NCBI GenBank assembly: GCA_037577475.1
Contig: CM075195.1
Span: 26,521,899-26,585,898 of the forward strand
DNA length: 64,000 nt
Direction: 5' to 3'
Origin: Chaunax sp. Z400
Taxonomy: Eukaryota; Chordata; Actinopteri; Lophiiformes; Chaunacidae
Shown here: one piece after another, positions 47,697 through 60,270 of the stretch
How positions within the stretch are numbered: the first letter of the stretch is position 1
How the letters are laid out: every line of letters begins with the position of its first letter
Notes under the pieces: generated by a model
What the model was told of the DNA's origin: nothing
What the model saw: only the letters and a program-made list of their open reading frames with translations
The model's database searches: none
Made by a program: the position numbers and the translations under genes

Positions 47697-50600
47697 TCAG
47701 ATTGTTCGGGGGTTGTATTCAGGCAGCTTTTTCAGTTTCTCCTGTTCCTGCTCAGTGTCCTGTCTGGCAATAACCAGAGAGTGAGAGTAGCCCATCACCA
47801 CCTACAAAAACAACACACGACATGTTAGGAATGACCAGGACACTTTCACACCAATATCCTGACTCGTCACCGCTCAAGTATGAAGTTGTGTACAAAATGA
47901 AAGAGAAGACACTTGCGATGCATGACAAGTCTAAACACACTGTGATGTCACTCACTGGTTTATTTTCAAGGCTCACATTTGGCATTATGGCCATTGCCAT
48001 CTTGGATTTTCAGGGCTACAAGTGGCTAAATTTGACTAGATGGTGAAGCTGGGGAGGATATGCTTTGGTACACCGATCCTGATGGATCAGACTGAAAATC
48101 AGAGGACACCACATGACCCATTTCTGTGTAAAAGAGCCACACACACCTTAGAGAAGAAGATAAACTCAATGAATGTATGTATGTAATGTTATGTTTGCAG
48201 GGCAGATCTCCATAGTACATGTGCACCACTTCTGTGCTGCTCTCACAACTAGTATTTTAGAGCGGACGTATCGTGTTGCCATAACCTGCTGTATGATTTC
48301 CCTCCTTAGAGGCTGATCTTTATCTACCTGCTCAATGTAGATGCCATCCAAGGTCCTGACCTCCTGGGCGGTGGTAGAGGATTTGGGTTTGTTGTCTCCA
48401 TATCCCTGAAGGACAAATGACAAACAGCACTAAGCTTCCTGTCAACGGTGTTGTATGAAGAACCACGTATCTGTTATGATGAAGCTTCGGTCTTACCAAC
48501 TCTCCAAATGTGGGTGAGGGGCCCCAGCTGATCGTACTCTCATCTGCAGCAATAACGATACTGCTCTTCCTGTTGAATACAACCACATTTAACCTTCACA
48601 CAGAGAAACTACTGCACAAAAATAGTTGTCACTAGCCAGCGTCCATAAGGACTTAGTTTTTACCTCCACCAAGGAGGCTACGTTCCTGCCAGCGTCGAGT
48701 TTTTCAATTTGTAGGCCTCATGGGAAATTTACTACTATGATATAAATAATAACGATACAGACTTGAAACTAACTTGTAGCTGAAATTGTGCCGATTCAAT
48801 TATATAAGGACTGTTGCTTTTAGGTGGAATGACATGACAGGAACACTGAGCTGCCTTTGGCGGAGGTTACGCTCTCTTAGTGCTGTCTAGTTGTTCAGTG
48901 TGAAAGGTACGGTGGCTGACAAGGGCAAATACTCTGCAACTTAAAGGAAACATGCAAACAGACAAAACGACAAAAAAGAAGAAATGGGAAACGTGCTCCA
49001 AACACAAACAACCAAATACAAAACCAGTGAGCTTGTGTTGGACCACTGCTGTACGTCTGTTAGTGAGGGAGCTCATAAAACAAATAAGTCCACTTTCTTG
49101 TATGTGTTTAAATGCTTGGTTCTTCACTCTCATCTTCAAACTGACGGCACAGAAGATCTAAACAATCAGTTGTTTCGAGGTGAACAACCTGAGTAACGTC
49201 AGCACTCACCCACATGACAGACTGCGGATCTTCCAGCCACACAGATCCTGCACAGTTTTGGGGTACATTGTTGACTCTCTGGAAGTGTTAGTCACCCCCC
49301 AGAAAAACAGCCCCCCTGCAAATACAACACAGATGAGACATCCACAAGAACAATAACACGCAAACACCATCACTTATTGGATTCATGACATTCACTTGAA
49401 CATTTGCGAAGTTAAATAATCTGTAATTGTAAGACAATAAAGCCTGTGAAACAGGATCTCTTCTTACCCGTCTCACTGACAGCGAAGGAACACTGGTAGC
49501 CGCTGCAGATCTGACCAGCACCACGTCCAGGGAAGTCAAACAGTTTGACCAGTCGGGGAACCATCTCGTCCTTCTGCTCCGTGTGACCCAGGCGCCCGTA
49601 ACCTCCAAAACCCCAGCTGAACACTCGCTTCTGAGAGTCCAGCACCAGCTGCACACAGACACAGCAACACACACACACGTTGGCACTCAGTTGAACATCA
49701 GCTCTACCCTGGTGCCACCTCTAATGTAAAGCTAACAGAGGATTTCCAGTAGGTGAGAACATGTCTGATGTCTGCAGACACGGTCTGGCGTTCATATGAG
49801 GAAATGGCTCAGGCTTTCTTACACAGTGTGGACATTAGCTGCCTCTACCTCCATTTGTTGCAGGGGAATTTGTTAGGAGTAGCAGCAGTGTTGCACAGGG
49901 AGTGTGAGAGAGTAGAGATGCAAACACTGGCATGGCTTTAGCAACATCAAACTACAGTATATTGATTTTAAAAACAGTCCTGTCTCATCTTGATCCCATG
50001 TGAAAATCCAGAATCTTTCCACCACCCTGCCCTGATGTACGAGGAACCATTTCAGGTCAGTAATGTTGTTTCAACAAGTCAAGACAGGCAAACCCTTCAC
50101 AGCAGAGCGTGTCAAGCAATATACTCGGAACAAATTCGAGGCTCCGCCCCCTTGCCGGTGACTCTGCCATCTGTGCGTCTGTGATTCATGTCTTTGCGTG
50201 TTTTTAATGTTGTTGGCACCTTTTGATTCATGATCATCAGTGTGATCAAGCTCTGACATCACGATTATGACTGCAATTAATTAATTTGATCAGCAATTGA
50301 ATTGAAAAAACAAAAAAAACAAAAAAACAACCACTGATTCCGACAAACAGAAACTGCTGAATATTGGAACTGATAATTGATTGACACGTAGAATACAGTA
50401 GATTTATTATCATTAATTCTACTTATTTATTTTACTTTTGATACTGAAGTGCGTTTATTTCCAGAAATGTTCTATTTCTGACTTAAAGTAGAATTAATAT
50501 TCGATACTTGACACTTTTCCTCAAGTAATATTTTAGCCCGACATGTTTACTTTTACTCAAACAGGACTTTTAGGTATGTTTTACAACACAGATCTATGGA

Positions 50601-53600
50601 AATACTACTTTATAATTGGATTTGGTTCAAATGAGTATTTTCTCACCGTGTGGTTAGCTCCACATGCCACATCTCGTACCACCACGTTGGGCACGGGCGT
50701 CACCTGGCCATCCTTGGACTTCTCAATAAAGATGGCGACACGGCGCGGGATGAGCTCACAGTCAAACTCGATGCGTTGGGCACGAGCGATGAACTTCCCG
50801 TCACTGTTGTGACCTGTAATGAGACAGACATTAATATAAAGACATCAAACACAATAACCTAACTAATGTTATCATTTTGAGGCTGATGCCAATATCTCTC
50901 TCTCTACATACACACATACATATCTATATATATTTTTTAAAAATGCAAAAAACATTAGTTTCACAAAGAGAAATCCCTTTTTTGCATGACAGCACCCTGC
51001 CCTGACTTTTTGACAACAACTAGGTTAACTAGCCTGTCAGCCTGTGCAGAGAGCAGTGGCACACATGTGAGTGTTCATCACTTTAACGTAGCAGCTGGTG
51101 AAATGTAATGACTGACTTTATATACTGCTGGATAGCTCAATCTATAATACATCAGTGTTAAGATACATTATCTTACTAATACTTTGTATCAGTAATTTCA
51201 ATCCACTAAGTCTGACTATTGACTAAAATGCAGATCATATGTATAAGACCATAAAATGGAAATACTTAAGTATACTTAAGTACCTCAAAGTTGTACTTGA
51301 GTAAATGTACTTTGTTACATTCCACAGACCAAACTAATGTCTGGATTTGTGTGTGATGAATATTAAATTAAGTTCAGGGGTTAAGGAATCCACCAGAGCT
51401 TCTAGGATCAAACAACACATTGAGAAGATGGCCTTGAAATATGAGAGAGACCCAGGAAAAACCTGGAGGTGTCGATATGATTCATTTGTGATTAGCTTTG
51501 TTTGTACTGGTGTCATCTTCTAACATTGGCCTCCATCACCTATGAAGTACAAACATTCTCCAATGATCACGGAGTTCCTGAAACACTGATGTGTTAGCAC
51601 ATTGTTAGCGTACCTAGCTGTCCGTACTCTGGGCAGCCGAAGGAGTATAGGTTTCCTTTGCAGTCCACCACCATACTGAACTCAGCACCACAAGCCACCT
51701 TCACCAGGGGCTGTCCATTGTATGAAATCTAGAAGTAGAAATAAGGTACACACAATAAGGTTCAACATTGCTTACTATGAAGACTCTGAACGGCCACAAT
51801 GATCTAATATGATCCACTTTCAATTGATTTTCTGTTTTCTATCTGATCCATATTTCTGGCTTTCTCAAGTGGGTCTTGCTAAGGTCATAATATGTTCATA
51901 TTAGAGGCAGGGTGGCTGTGGCTTAGGTGCTAAGAGTGGTTGTCCACCTATCGGAAGGTTGGTGGTTTGATCCCCAGTTCTCCCAGTCTACACGTCAGGT
52001 ATCCTTCAGTGAGGTACTGAACCCCTATTTTCTCCCCGGGCGGCCATATGTATTACTGTAAACACATCTATTTTCTAACAGGGGTCCGGTCCTCTCATTT
52101 CAGCTCAGTGTGAATCTTTACTGCTGTCATCACTGTTGCTCTATTTTCCTCTGCTCTCTGTAAATAAGAACCAGAGCAGAGGAGAGCCATGAAACAAGTT
52201 ATGTGGACGAGGGAAGGGAGCACGAATATGGACAGAAGTGTAAAAATGGCCGAATCCTCACTACAATCACTAAACTATGATAATATGTAATAACTATGGG
52301 TCATGTGTTACCGTACCAGAGGGAGCTGCCTTTCCTCTGGCTCCACAGTGGGCACTAGGTGTGACAGTGATTGCTTACCGCTGATGGGCTAAGGACTGCA
52401 TCAGTCTGGCTGCCTTGGCCGAGCTGCCCCAGCTTGTTCTCACCAAAAGAGTATGCAGTGCCATCATCTGAGAGGAGAGACAGACGTCAGCAAACGCAGC
52501 AGGTACCGACTCCCACAGTCTGTCCACAAATATGTGTCCAAGGAAAAACTCAAATTTGTGCTGGGGTGGATCAACCATTACCTCTATCATAGGTGAATGT
52601 GAGCAAAACGGCACAAAAATCACAAGTTCAGATGTGCATGAAAATATCAAAATAAGCAAATTGCGGTGTTGTGTTTTTGTGTTGTTGTGTCTATGAGGAT
52701 GTGAGTCACCCCGTATTCATGAGTCAGAACAGCTTCTAATTAAATGACCTTAGAATCATTACAGACAGGATTATTCATGTTTGTGTCTTAATATACAGGT
52801 TTTGACATTTATCTGTACAAATTAATACCTCCCTCCTCTCATAGCTCATTGATGCACTAGTTGGTGACTCAAAACAGTTCCAAGATAACGTTGGCTTGTG
52901 AAGCAGGCTTGTGCCGTTTGAAGATCGGATTTTATATCCATGTTTGGCTTTTCCTCAGCAGATTGTAAGGCGATTTTAAATGACTATCAAAACTAGGATG
53001 TTATAATAGAAAATAATAATCTCTCAAATCTGTGCCTTACTGTGCATTTGAAGGTGTTTCTAGTGGAGTCTGTCCACTGAGCAATGTTCACTTAAAACCC
53101 TTCATTACAAAGCAGCCGTCTCTTTTCCATGGATCCGACTCCCCCACATCTCCATGTGTCCGCTCATCAAAACTTGACTCTGCGCTCCATAAGAGGAGTC
53201 ATCATTATGGAGATCACTTGAATTGTGACATTTAAGACCGTAATGCTAAATGGAACATGATGCTGTGATACTGCACCAAACACACACAGACTTTTCAAGG
53301 GTCCTTCACGGGCAGATAGGCTCTGTATTATCCAAAGAATCACCAAATGGTTTCTGGGTAAAACTCTTAATATCCCCGTTTACAAGATATGCGTGGCATT
53401 CCACTGGTGTACTGCGACACAACTCCCCCACCACCTCCTACTCCTGCCAACCCCTGGCAATCAATATCGATTAGATGTAGAAACGGTCACCCAACCCTAT
53501 CCCAGAGTATGTTGGTTTACCTCCAATAACTACAACAGAAGATTCTAATAACTAAAGGAAGTCAATTGCAGAGCTCACCTGCTGTAGTGTTTGGATGGAA

Positions 53601-56600
53601 TGAAAACACACACACCTGCTGACATATGACATCACGGCTCAGCCTACCTGTGAGGGCCAGGGTGTGGTTGCGTCCACAGGCTGCGGCGACAATCACATGA
53701 TCGGCCAGGGCCTCGATCAGCCTCGGAGCCTCCAAACGCTTGGTGTCCCCGTGACCCAGCTGCCCTTTGTCATTACGACCTGAGGAGGCCAGAAACCGAG
53801 AGCTCAGAGATACACGAGCAGCTTCCACTCTAGACTCAAAACCTGCTAATTAATTCAGGTACAATCAGTAACCAAAGCTGTATTTGCTGGATGGAGATCC
53901 ATAACCTTTGGGTATATCGATATTTTGCTTCTGAATGCAGCATGTTACTTACCCCAGCTCCACAGCTTGCCCTCAGTGGTCATGAGTAGACTGTGTGCAG
54001 CACAGGGACCAGACACCACACAGCTAACCTGGACATCATTCAGACAGCCGTAACGATGAGGACCCCACAGATTCTGGCCCAGGTTGCGGAAAGCAGCTGG
54101 AAACAGACAAAGAACACATATTACATAGCTGCTGCGTGTTCCCTGACCCCTGTGTAAGAGACGACAGCATAGCACTAATGTCTTATGATGCTATTTAATA
54201 CAACAAACCACAGCCACTAAAATGACCGCAATGTATCTGATCTCTAAAACTGATCACATGAAATCCTTCCTTAACCTCAAGTGAAACAATCAGAGCTGGA
54301 TGAATCTGACAACACGTCTCCAGAAACACAACATGAATATGATGACAATTACAGTGTCTACAGTCGGCGCCTGTATTTCACCCTGTGTGATAAATGGTGG
54401 CTCTGTGCTCAGACATAAAAAACACTTATTGTCACTAAATGAAACAGAACGGCTGTACTGTTAGCGGAGCTCTAGACACTCAACAAAAATATCAACGCAA
54501 CACTTCTCTGTTAGGTCATAAAATAACTCATGATTTTTAAAAAAAAATATTATTATTCTGCTGCCAAAGGGAGCTTATAGGTTACCCTTGTCCATATGTC
54601 TGTAATGGAGTATGGTCTGTCCACATCTCCTCTAAACCCGCTGGACAGAATTCAATTAAATTTCACACACGCGTTGCAGGGGCCCTAAAGGTGAGCATCT
54701 CATAAATGCTTTCTTCAACTTGCTTATGGGCGGCACGGTGGCACAGTGGGTAGCGCTGTTGCCTCACAGGAAAAAGGTCCTGGGTTCAAATCCACCTGAG
54801 GACCTGGGACTTTTCTGTGTGGAGTTTACATGTTCTCCCCATGTCTGCGTTGGTTCCCTCCAGGTTCTCTGGCTTCCTCCCACCACTACAAACATGCAGT
54901 AGAGGTGAATCGGTGACTCTAAATTGACCGCAAGTGTGAATGGTTGATTGTTGTATGTTGGCCCTGTGATGAACTGGCGACTTGTCCAGGGTGTAGCTGG
55001 GATATTTTGTAGTTTTGAACGACTTATTTTAAAGTACCCTTAGTGAACCAAAGAATTTTGTTTATTTGCTGTAACTTCTTCCAGTGAAGTGTGTAATAAA
55101 TGCAGTTTATGGAGTCATCCTCTCATTGTGATCACTTTGTTTTGTTTTAAGTGTTTTACTTGTAAATTAATAACCAAACATTTGGTGCCTAAAATAATTT
55201 CTAGGGGAAACACAGCACATAAAAGTTCTGTCCGACTTAACAAGTCTTTTTAGAGGCATATTCCACACACAGACAGCAGCCAAACAAATCAGAGGTATGC
55301 TGGTGTTTGCAGAGCCTACGTGTGCACCTTCTGAAGGAGACGTTTATGTCACACTGACCCTTGCACACTCGCTGACGGGGAAATTTTAATTTCAGTTTAA
55401 GCGAAATACGAAAGAATCATTTGACAGCATTTTCACTGCTCTGGTAGGAACAGTATCTCAACCTCCAGGAGAAGGTTTTTGTCTATGCAGCTGCTCCTGC
55501 TGACATCCCCAACCCCCATCCAATCTCAACAAAGCAGATTTATCAGTGTGTACCAGAGAAGTGAGGCAGGGATTGAAGAAGGCAGTGCACAGCCTGCCCC
55601 AGGCATCAGTCGACCAGCTGCAGGGAGGGGGGCAGCACAGAACATGCATACATATGAAAAGAAATTACTGTCACAATAAATTAATGGGATCCTACAGGGT
55701 TGAACACATATTAGTCTCTGCATCCCAAACAAAGGACACATGGACGCCTGACGTGTAGTCATCCTTCTCATCCTCTACTGCAGACGCATTAGAAAAGCTG
55801 CTCAATCTTTTATTGTTCATGTCTGGCTGCACAACCGCCTACATCTTATCTATACACCCCAGACAGGAGTAAGGAAATACATGAAATCAAAACCACACTG
55901 TGTCATTTAACTTAACCGTTATTACCAAAAGTCAGGGCTACAATGACGCCCACAAGACTAGTAGTGGCTTGAGATCATTACGTCATCACAGCCATTTATT
56001 TTTGGAGATTATATGTTAATAAACTGCATAATAATTCACCACAGGAATAAATCATTGAGACATTTCAACCACATTTCTACTCTAGACCCCACCCAGGTAT
56101 TTGTTATAAAAACATTCTACCTTGTTGTTTGGGCACCTCCTTTCTTCCAATCAAATCCCAGTTGGTTGCTCCAAAAATCAGCAGTTGGCCTTTAACCTTT
56201 GGGCACTCCAGTTTCTGCAGAAAGGACAAAATGAGGTCACCACAACAACAAAAAACATCACATGTTGTCTAAGCTCAAGATAAAGCAAATTATTTTGACA
56301 ACTCAGGAAGCACAGCATCTGCAATTTAACTAAGAGAACATTTTGAAGTTTGTCAAATAAATATTTTTGACATCTTGATTGCAAGGTTTGAAAACATGGC
56401 CATTATTTTTCATTTTGTTTATTTAAAATAGCTATCTGCAATCCATTCATATAGACATGGTGGACATGGGTTTCTGAGGACACTTTAAATCGACACAAAA
56501 AGTCATCCTTGTCCTACATGAAGGAGAATAGAATACTAAAACACAAAATGTGTTTCTATGTCCTGATCGAATATAAGCTGCTGACTAACAGGTAATAATT

Positions 56601-56873
56601 CTGAAACAGTGATTCTATAAATTAAAGAATTATTTAAAATTACGAATAATTGTGACAGTGTTTAAAACCCACTATTTTCTCTTTGACGTCGTCTGCCACA
56701 GTAACAGGCTGGACACCAGACTTGGCAGAGGGCTTGCCAAGTTTCTTGTTGTTCTCCTGCTCGTAGTCAAATTCATCGTCACTGCTGAAGTCCCTCTCTC
56801 TCTTTTTGCCACTGACCCTCTTCTTTTTCATCCCACCATTCCTTGAGACATCGGTCACCTTGCTACGCGGCAT
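47697..56873 (-). CDS. rcc2: RCC2 / TD-60, RCC1-like propeller protein
   Basis: RCC1-family seven-bladed propeller protein; works with the chromosomal passenger complex and with Rac1, RalA and Arf6 in mitosis, migration and adhesion. Twelve coding exons (high to low): 56873-56673, 56214-56121, 54096-53953, 53779-53648, 52467-52379, 51728-51614, 50813-50647, 49648-49468, 49315-49210, 48569-48497, 48405-48328, 47801-47697. Joined in frame they give 494 aa (human 522). The basic N-terminus (MKKKRVSGKKRERD) suits nuclear import and is shorter than in mammals. Blade signatures include GQLLIFGATNWDLIGRKEVP, LWSWG, GQLGHGDTKR, VFSWGFGGYGRLGH, FGCPEYGQLGH and ACGRNHTLALT. End KKLPEYNPRTI. Consensus splice sites throughout. 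A noncoding first exon lies near 58477. Confidence 0.96.
48660..48891 (+). mobile_element. Short 'AAGGAGG' dispersed repeat in rcc2 intron
   Basis: Head 'TACCTCCACCAAGGAGGCTACG' and tail 'TTGGCGGAGGTTACGCTCTC' with 'AGTGCTGTCTAGTT' match both ends of the family, with a shortened centre. Confidence 0.6.
51906..52030 (+). mobile_element. tRNA-derived SINE in rcc2 intron
   Basis: Head GGCAGGGTGGCTGTGGCTTA with an A-box-like 'TGGCTTAGGTGCTAAGAG' and a B-box-like 'GGTTTGATCCC', followed by 'TATCCTTCAGTGAGGTACTG' and 'AACCCC', the usual order in a widespread fish SINE. The 3' part is truncated. Confidence 0.7.
54478..54545 (+). mobile_element. Terminal fragment of the CTCAACAA transposon family
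   Basis: Begins 'CTCAACAAAAATATCAACGC', the same end as the element at 1649, then decays within about 65 bases. Confidence 0.5.
54555..54690 (+). repeat. Interspersed repeat, 'GCCAAAGGxGCxxATAG' type
   Basis: 'CTGCTGCCAAAGGGAGCTTA', 'GGTTACCCTTGTCCATATGT' and 'CACATCTCCTCTAAACCCGC' pair with the related copy at 14066. Confidence 0.5.
54729..55005 (+). mobile_element. Fish repeat with tRNA-like head (SINE type)
   Basis: Starts GGCGGCACGGTGGCACAGTG. The head has an A-box-like 'TGGCACAGTGGGTAGCGC' and a B-box-like 'GGTTCAAATCC'; the body has 'TGTGTGGAGTTTACATGTTC', 'TCTAAATTGACCGCAAGTG' and 'GATGAACTGGCGACTTGTCC'. It is one of the most common teleost interspersed repeats; a full-length reverse copy lies at 59940-60270. 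Confidence 0.78.
55006..56120 (-). other. rcc2 intron 2, nothing further recognised
   Basis: Apart from the repeats listed just upstream, no element or gene is visible. Confidence 0.35.
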
Positions 56874-58476
56874 TTTTCAATAAGACGCTGTTTTGTGGGA
56901 GAGAGGCAGAGATCAGTTTATATAAGGTAAACAACAATGTGTGATTGAGGCTTTGTTCACAGGTCAAGCAGCGTTTTACAATTCACATTTTTTGCTCAGA
57001 TCTGAATTGGTTATCTCAATGATTCCCTTTCAGAATTACAAGTGACCTGTATCCAGTTCTAAAGTGAACGCGCCTGTCCTTCAAGAAGGGCAGGCATGTG
57101 CACGTAATTATGTTTTTGCACAAGTCATCTGAATCACCGACAACAAAAAACTCATGACGCTCAGCGTATGCGTGTTTGCAAAAGGCCACATAAAAATTGT
57201 TACAGGGCCATTCAGATATGATCACATGAAAGTGACTCAAACCTGATTTGAACAGATCAGTTTTTAGTGTTCACATAGCCCTGGAGGAAGAAAAAAAAAA
57301 AACAGATTTGCATCACATAAGGCAAAAATCTAAACTCTTCAACGTCGCCATAGACTGTAACTGTACTTGAACTAAAAAAAAACTAAGAATGCCTAAAGTC
57401 CAACCACTAACATATAGGAGATATTACATAAAGCACAACAACAACATACGTGTTAAGTATGACTGTATGATTTAAAGGTATGAATGGAAGAATTGTTTAA
57501 AGAACATGACAACACACTAAGACAACGATTAAAAAAAGACAAAAATGTAGTATATGCAACAATGAAGATGCCCTACGTAAAGAGAAATAGATAACAAAAC
57601 ACATTAAATAATAAAGACTCCAACTTTTACAACTCCTGAACAGGCTGTGGGCGAACGGACATTATATAAGCAATAATTCTGGTACTTAAAATTTCCGTTG
57701 ATTCAACTTTACAAACTTCAACTAGTGAATAACTCAGACTTTAGAGCCTGTAAACTCCCACACCTCAACCTTTACAGACATAACATTATGTCTTTAGATT
57801 AGCGGACGATACAAGAATCAACTAACGTGATTCAAGTAACGTTAGCCCTGATTACCTGTATTGTTGAGTACCAGCAGATAAAATTGAATATTTGGCACGT
57901 TTTCTCAAAAGACCTTAATCTTTAATGGCAGTCTAATCAATTGTCAGTGGAAACTAGCGCCAGAACCAAAGACAGACGGCAAACTAAAACATGTACCGGT
58001 GTCTGTCCAGTACCTAGCAGTTAGCTTCATTAGGCTAAGCAGCTAACCACTCACGCTCTTTGTTCACATAATGGTTGGGTAGCAAGCTAGCCGACGCGCT
58101 AACGCTCAACTTGTGAAGTTATATAGTTGGCCAATGACGCTACACAAACGAGATGGATAAAGTATGTATGCTACAAAGACGCATTTAACAATTTAAAACG
58201 ATTCCTGACTGGAATAAGTTTTATGTTTGGTGTCAAATTTGCTAAATAGCTAACAGTACTCATTAAGCTAATGTTACATCGCTACTGTAAGCTAACGGGA
58301 ACTCTAAATAAAGACACGATGAGGAACGCTACATGAAACGATGCTGCAATACAAACTTTTTCAATATTTTCCTTATTGGACGCGTTTTACGTTCAGCGTA
58401 CGTAACGTTACAGCGTCTGTTATTTCGACAAAAATGTCATTTGTTATTCGAGAAAGCTAACAATAAATAAATGTAC

Positions 58477-58560
58477 CGGTGATTTCCTGATTCAGCAGCT
58501 CCCTGTCCGTCTCCGGTTTGATTGATTTGAACAAAAGAAGCCGCAGTCTGCTTCACACCA
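58477..58560 (-). promoter_or_regulatory. rcc2 noncoding exon 1 and promoter
   Basis: On the minus strand a donor (ACCG|GTACAT, exon end 58477) follows a GC-richer stretch, and an acceptor (CACAAAACAG) lies just before the coding exon at about 56894. A CACGTGG E-box at 58560-58566 sits at the upstream edge. No TATA box. The start site is inferred. Confidence 0.5.
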
Positions 58561-58566
58561 CGTGGT

Positions 58567-59484
58567 TTGCATTAACTATTCATACAGGAAACCAAGGATT
58601 CATACCGGCTGGAGAAATAACTCAGAGCTATGACGCTAAATCAGATGCTAATAAAAGAGTGATAACTCAGACTAAACTGACACTGACTGTCATGGATCCA
58701 TTGACAAATGTGGATAATAGATGTACTGGTACTGAAGGAACCTTCTGTTCAGAAATGAAACTCTTAATACAATAAATAACACTCTTTACACTTATAAAAT
58801 CTATCAATGACAGTCTGTGCCACATCTCAGTCTCCTGTTTTCTATAAATTGTTTTATATTCTTTGGGTTCCTCTTTATTTCTATATGACGATGTTTTATT
58901 GCAATGGATTTTTTTCACTAATTCATATGCAGATGAATGAAAATTAGACCACAAATTCCTCTCCTCCCTTCATGCTAAAAGAGTGACTCAGCATGGAACA
59001 TTAATTCTTTCTACCATGCACATCTTCTTCAGGTCATTTCTGAAATATGTGATTTGTTGCCTCACTTTTACTTCACTACATTTATATGACTGCTGTTACT
59101 TGTCACTTTTCAGCGTAGGATTTTACCTAAAAAGCACACAATAAACCCAAAACACAGTGTACTAAAGACTTAACAAGTGCTTTAAACATCACAACAAAAC
59201 ACAGGCTTTCACCTGTCAATAAATGATCAGCTCTATATAAAGTGAATTCCCTTCTAAACTTCCCAGATGGTTTGATTTGCTGTTTCATTCTCAAAGATAT
59301 ATAATAAAACTCTTATCTCCTATGATGCTTCAATTCCTGATCATATTTCCATTTTCTTCAGACAGACCTACATAAAGCAGTGGGGCTTGCAATTCTACCA
59401 ACATCAGTGATGGAAGGCTAGAATACTTTCAACAGAATATTAAAATAATTGAATAAACCACATCAGTCAGAAAACAGGGCAGCA
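58567..59484. other. Intergenic, nothing recognised
   Basis: AT-rich, no coding or repeat signal that I can support. Confidence 0.4.
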
Positions 59485-59492
59485 GTGTGTGT

Positions 59493-59523
<31 letters not shown>

Positions 59524-59529
59524 GGGGGG
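59485..59529. repeat. (GT)n followed by a 23-base G run
   Basis: About eleven GT units pass directly into 23 consecutive G (59507-59529), a strong candidate for G-quadruplex formation on the plus strand. Confidence 0.92.
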
Positions 59530-59853
59530 TTAATGACATGCAAATGTATAACAACAGGGGGTATACTGTTCATTTTTGTTACAGATTCACTGAATTCAGT
59601 AGGCTCTGTAGAGAGATTAATGGTAACAGTCTCTACATGTGACCAATAAGACCTCTAGCACACAAAAACACACACAACCATTGGTTTAAACAAATTAATC
59701 TAAAGCATATTTATGAAGATTTTCTATTCAGTATCATTCCTCTGGTACACTTCCCTTTTTCCTTGAGTCAGTCTATTCCAGTTTCTCAGAAAACCTAATT
59801 ATTTCAACTAAATAGAGAAAATGCTCTTGGCACCAGGTATAGTAATACTCAGG

Positions 59854-59907
59854 ACCCCCCCAACCCCCCACCCCCCCCACCCCCCCCCCACCACCACCAC
59901 CACCACA
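59854..59907. repeat. C-rich tract ending in (CCA)n
   Basis: Runs of six to nine C separated by A or AA, then seven CCA/CAC units. On the minus strand this gives several G runs in a row, again quadruplex-prone. Confidence 0.92.
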
Positions 59908-59939
59908 AGTGTATTTCAGAAGAATGAGTTATTTAACTT

Positions 59940-60270
59940 CATTCATTTTCTGTAACCACTTATCTTGTGTAGGGTCACAGGGGGGCTGGAGCCTATCCCA
60001 GCTGACTTTGGGGGGGAGGCAGGGTTCACCCTGGACAAGTCGCCAGTTCATCACAGGACCAGAAAGACAAACAACCATTCACACCTACGGTCAATTTAGA
60101 GTCTCCAGTTCACCTATACTGCATGATTTTTGTATTGGGAGGAAGCTGGAGAATCCGGAGGGAACCCACAGGGAGAACAAACTCCACACAGAAAAGTGCC
60201 AGGTCCTCAAAAGGATTTGAACCCAGGACCTTCTTGCTGTGAGGAAACAGCAATACCCACTGTGCCACCC
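59940..60270 (-). mobile_element. Full-length fish repeat with tRNA-like head, reverse
   Basis: Reverse complement of the element at 54729: 'GGGGGGCTGGAGCCTATCCC', 'GGACAAGTCGCCAGTTCATC', 'GGTCAATTTAGAGTCTCC', 'GAACAAACTCCACACAG' and the head 'CCACTGTGCCACCC'. This copy keeps the 3' end ('AACCACTTATCTTG') that the other lacks. Confidence 0.8.

Noticed and set aside
51901..52030. Functional tRNA gene
   Set aside because: A- and B-box-like motifs are present but there is no clover-leaf; the body matches a SINE.
52371..52659. Open frames on both strands over an rcc2 exon
   Set aside because: Shadows of the 52379-52467 coding exon with intron read-through.
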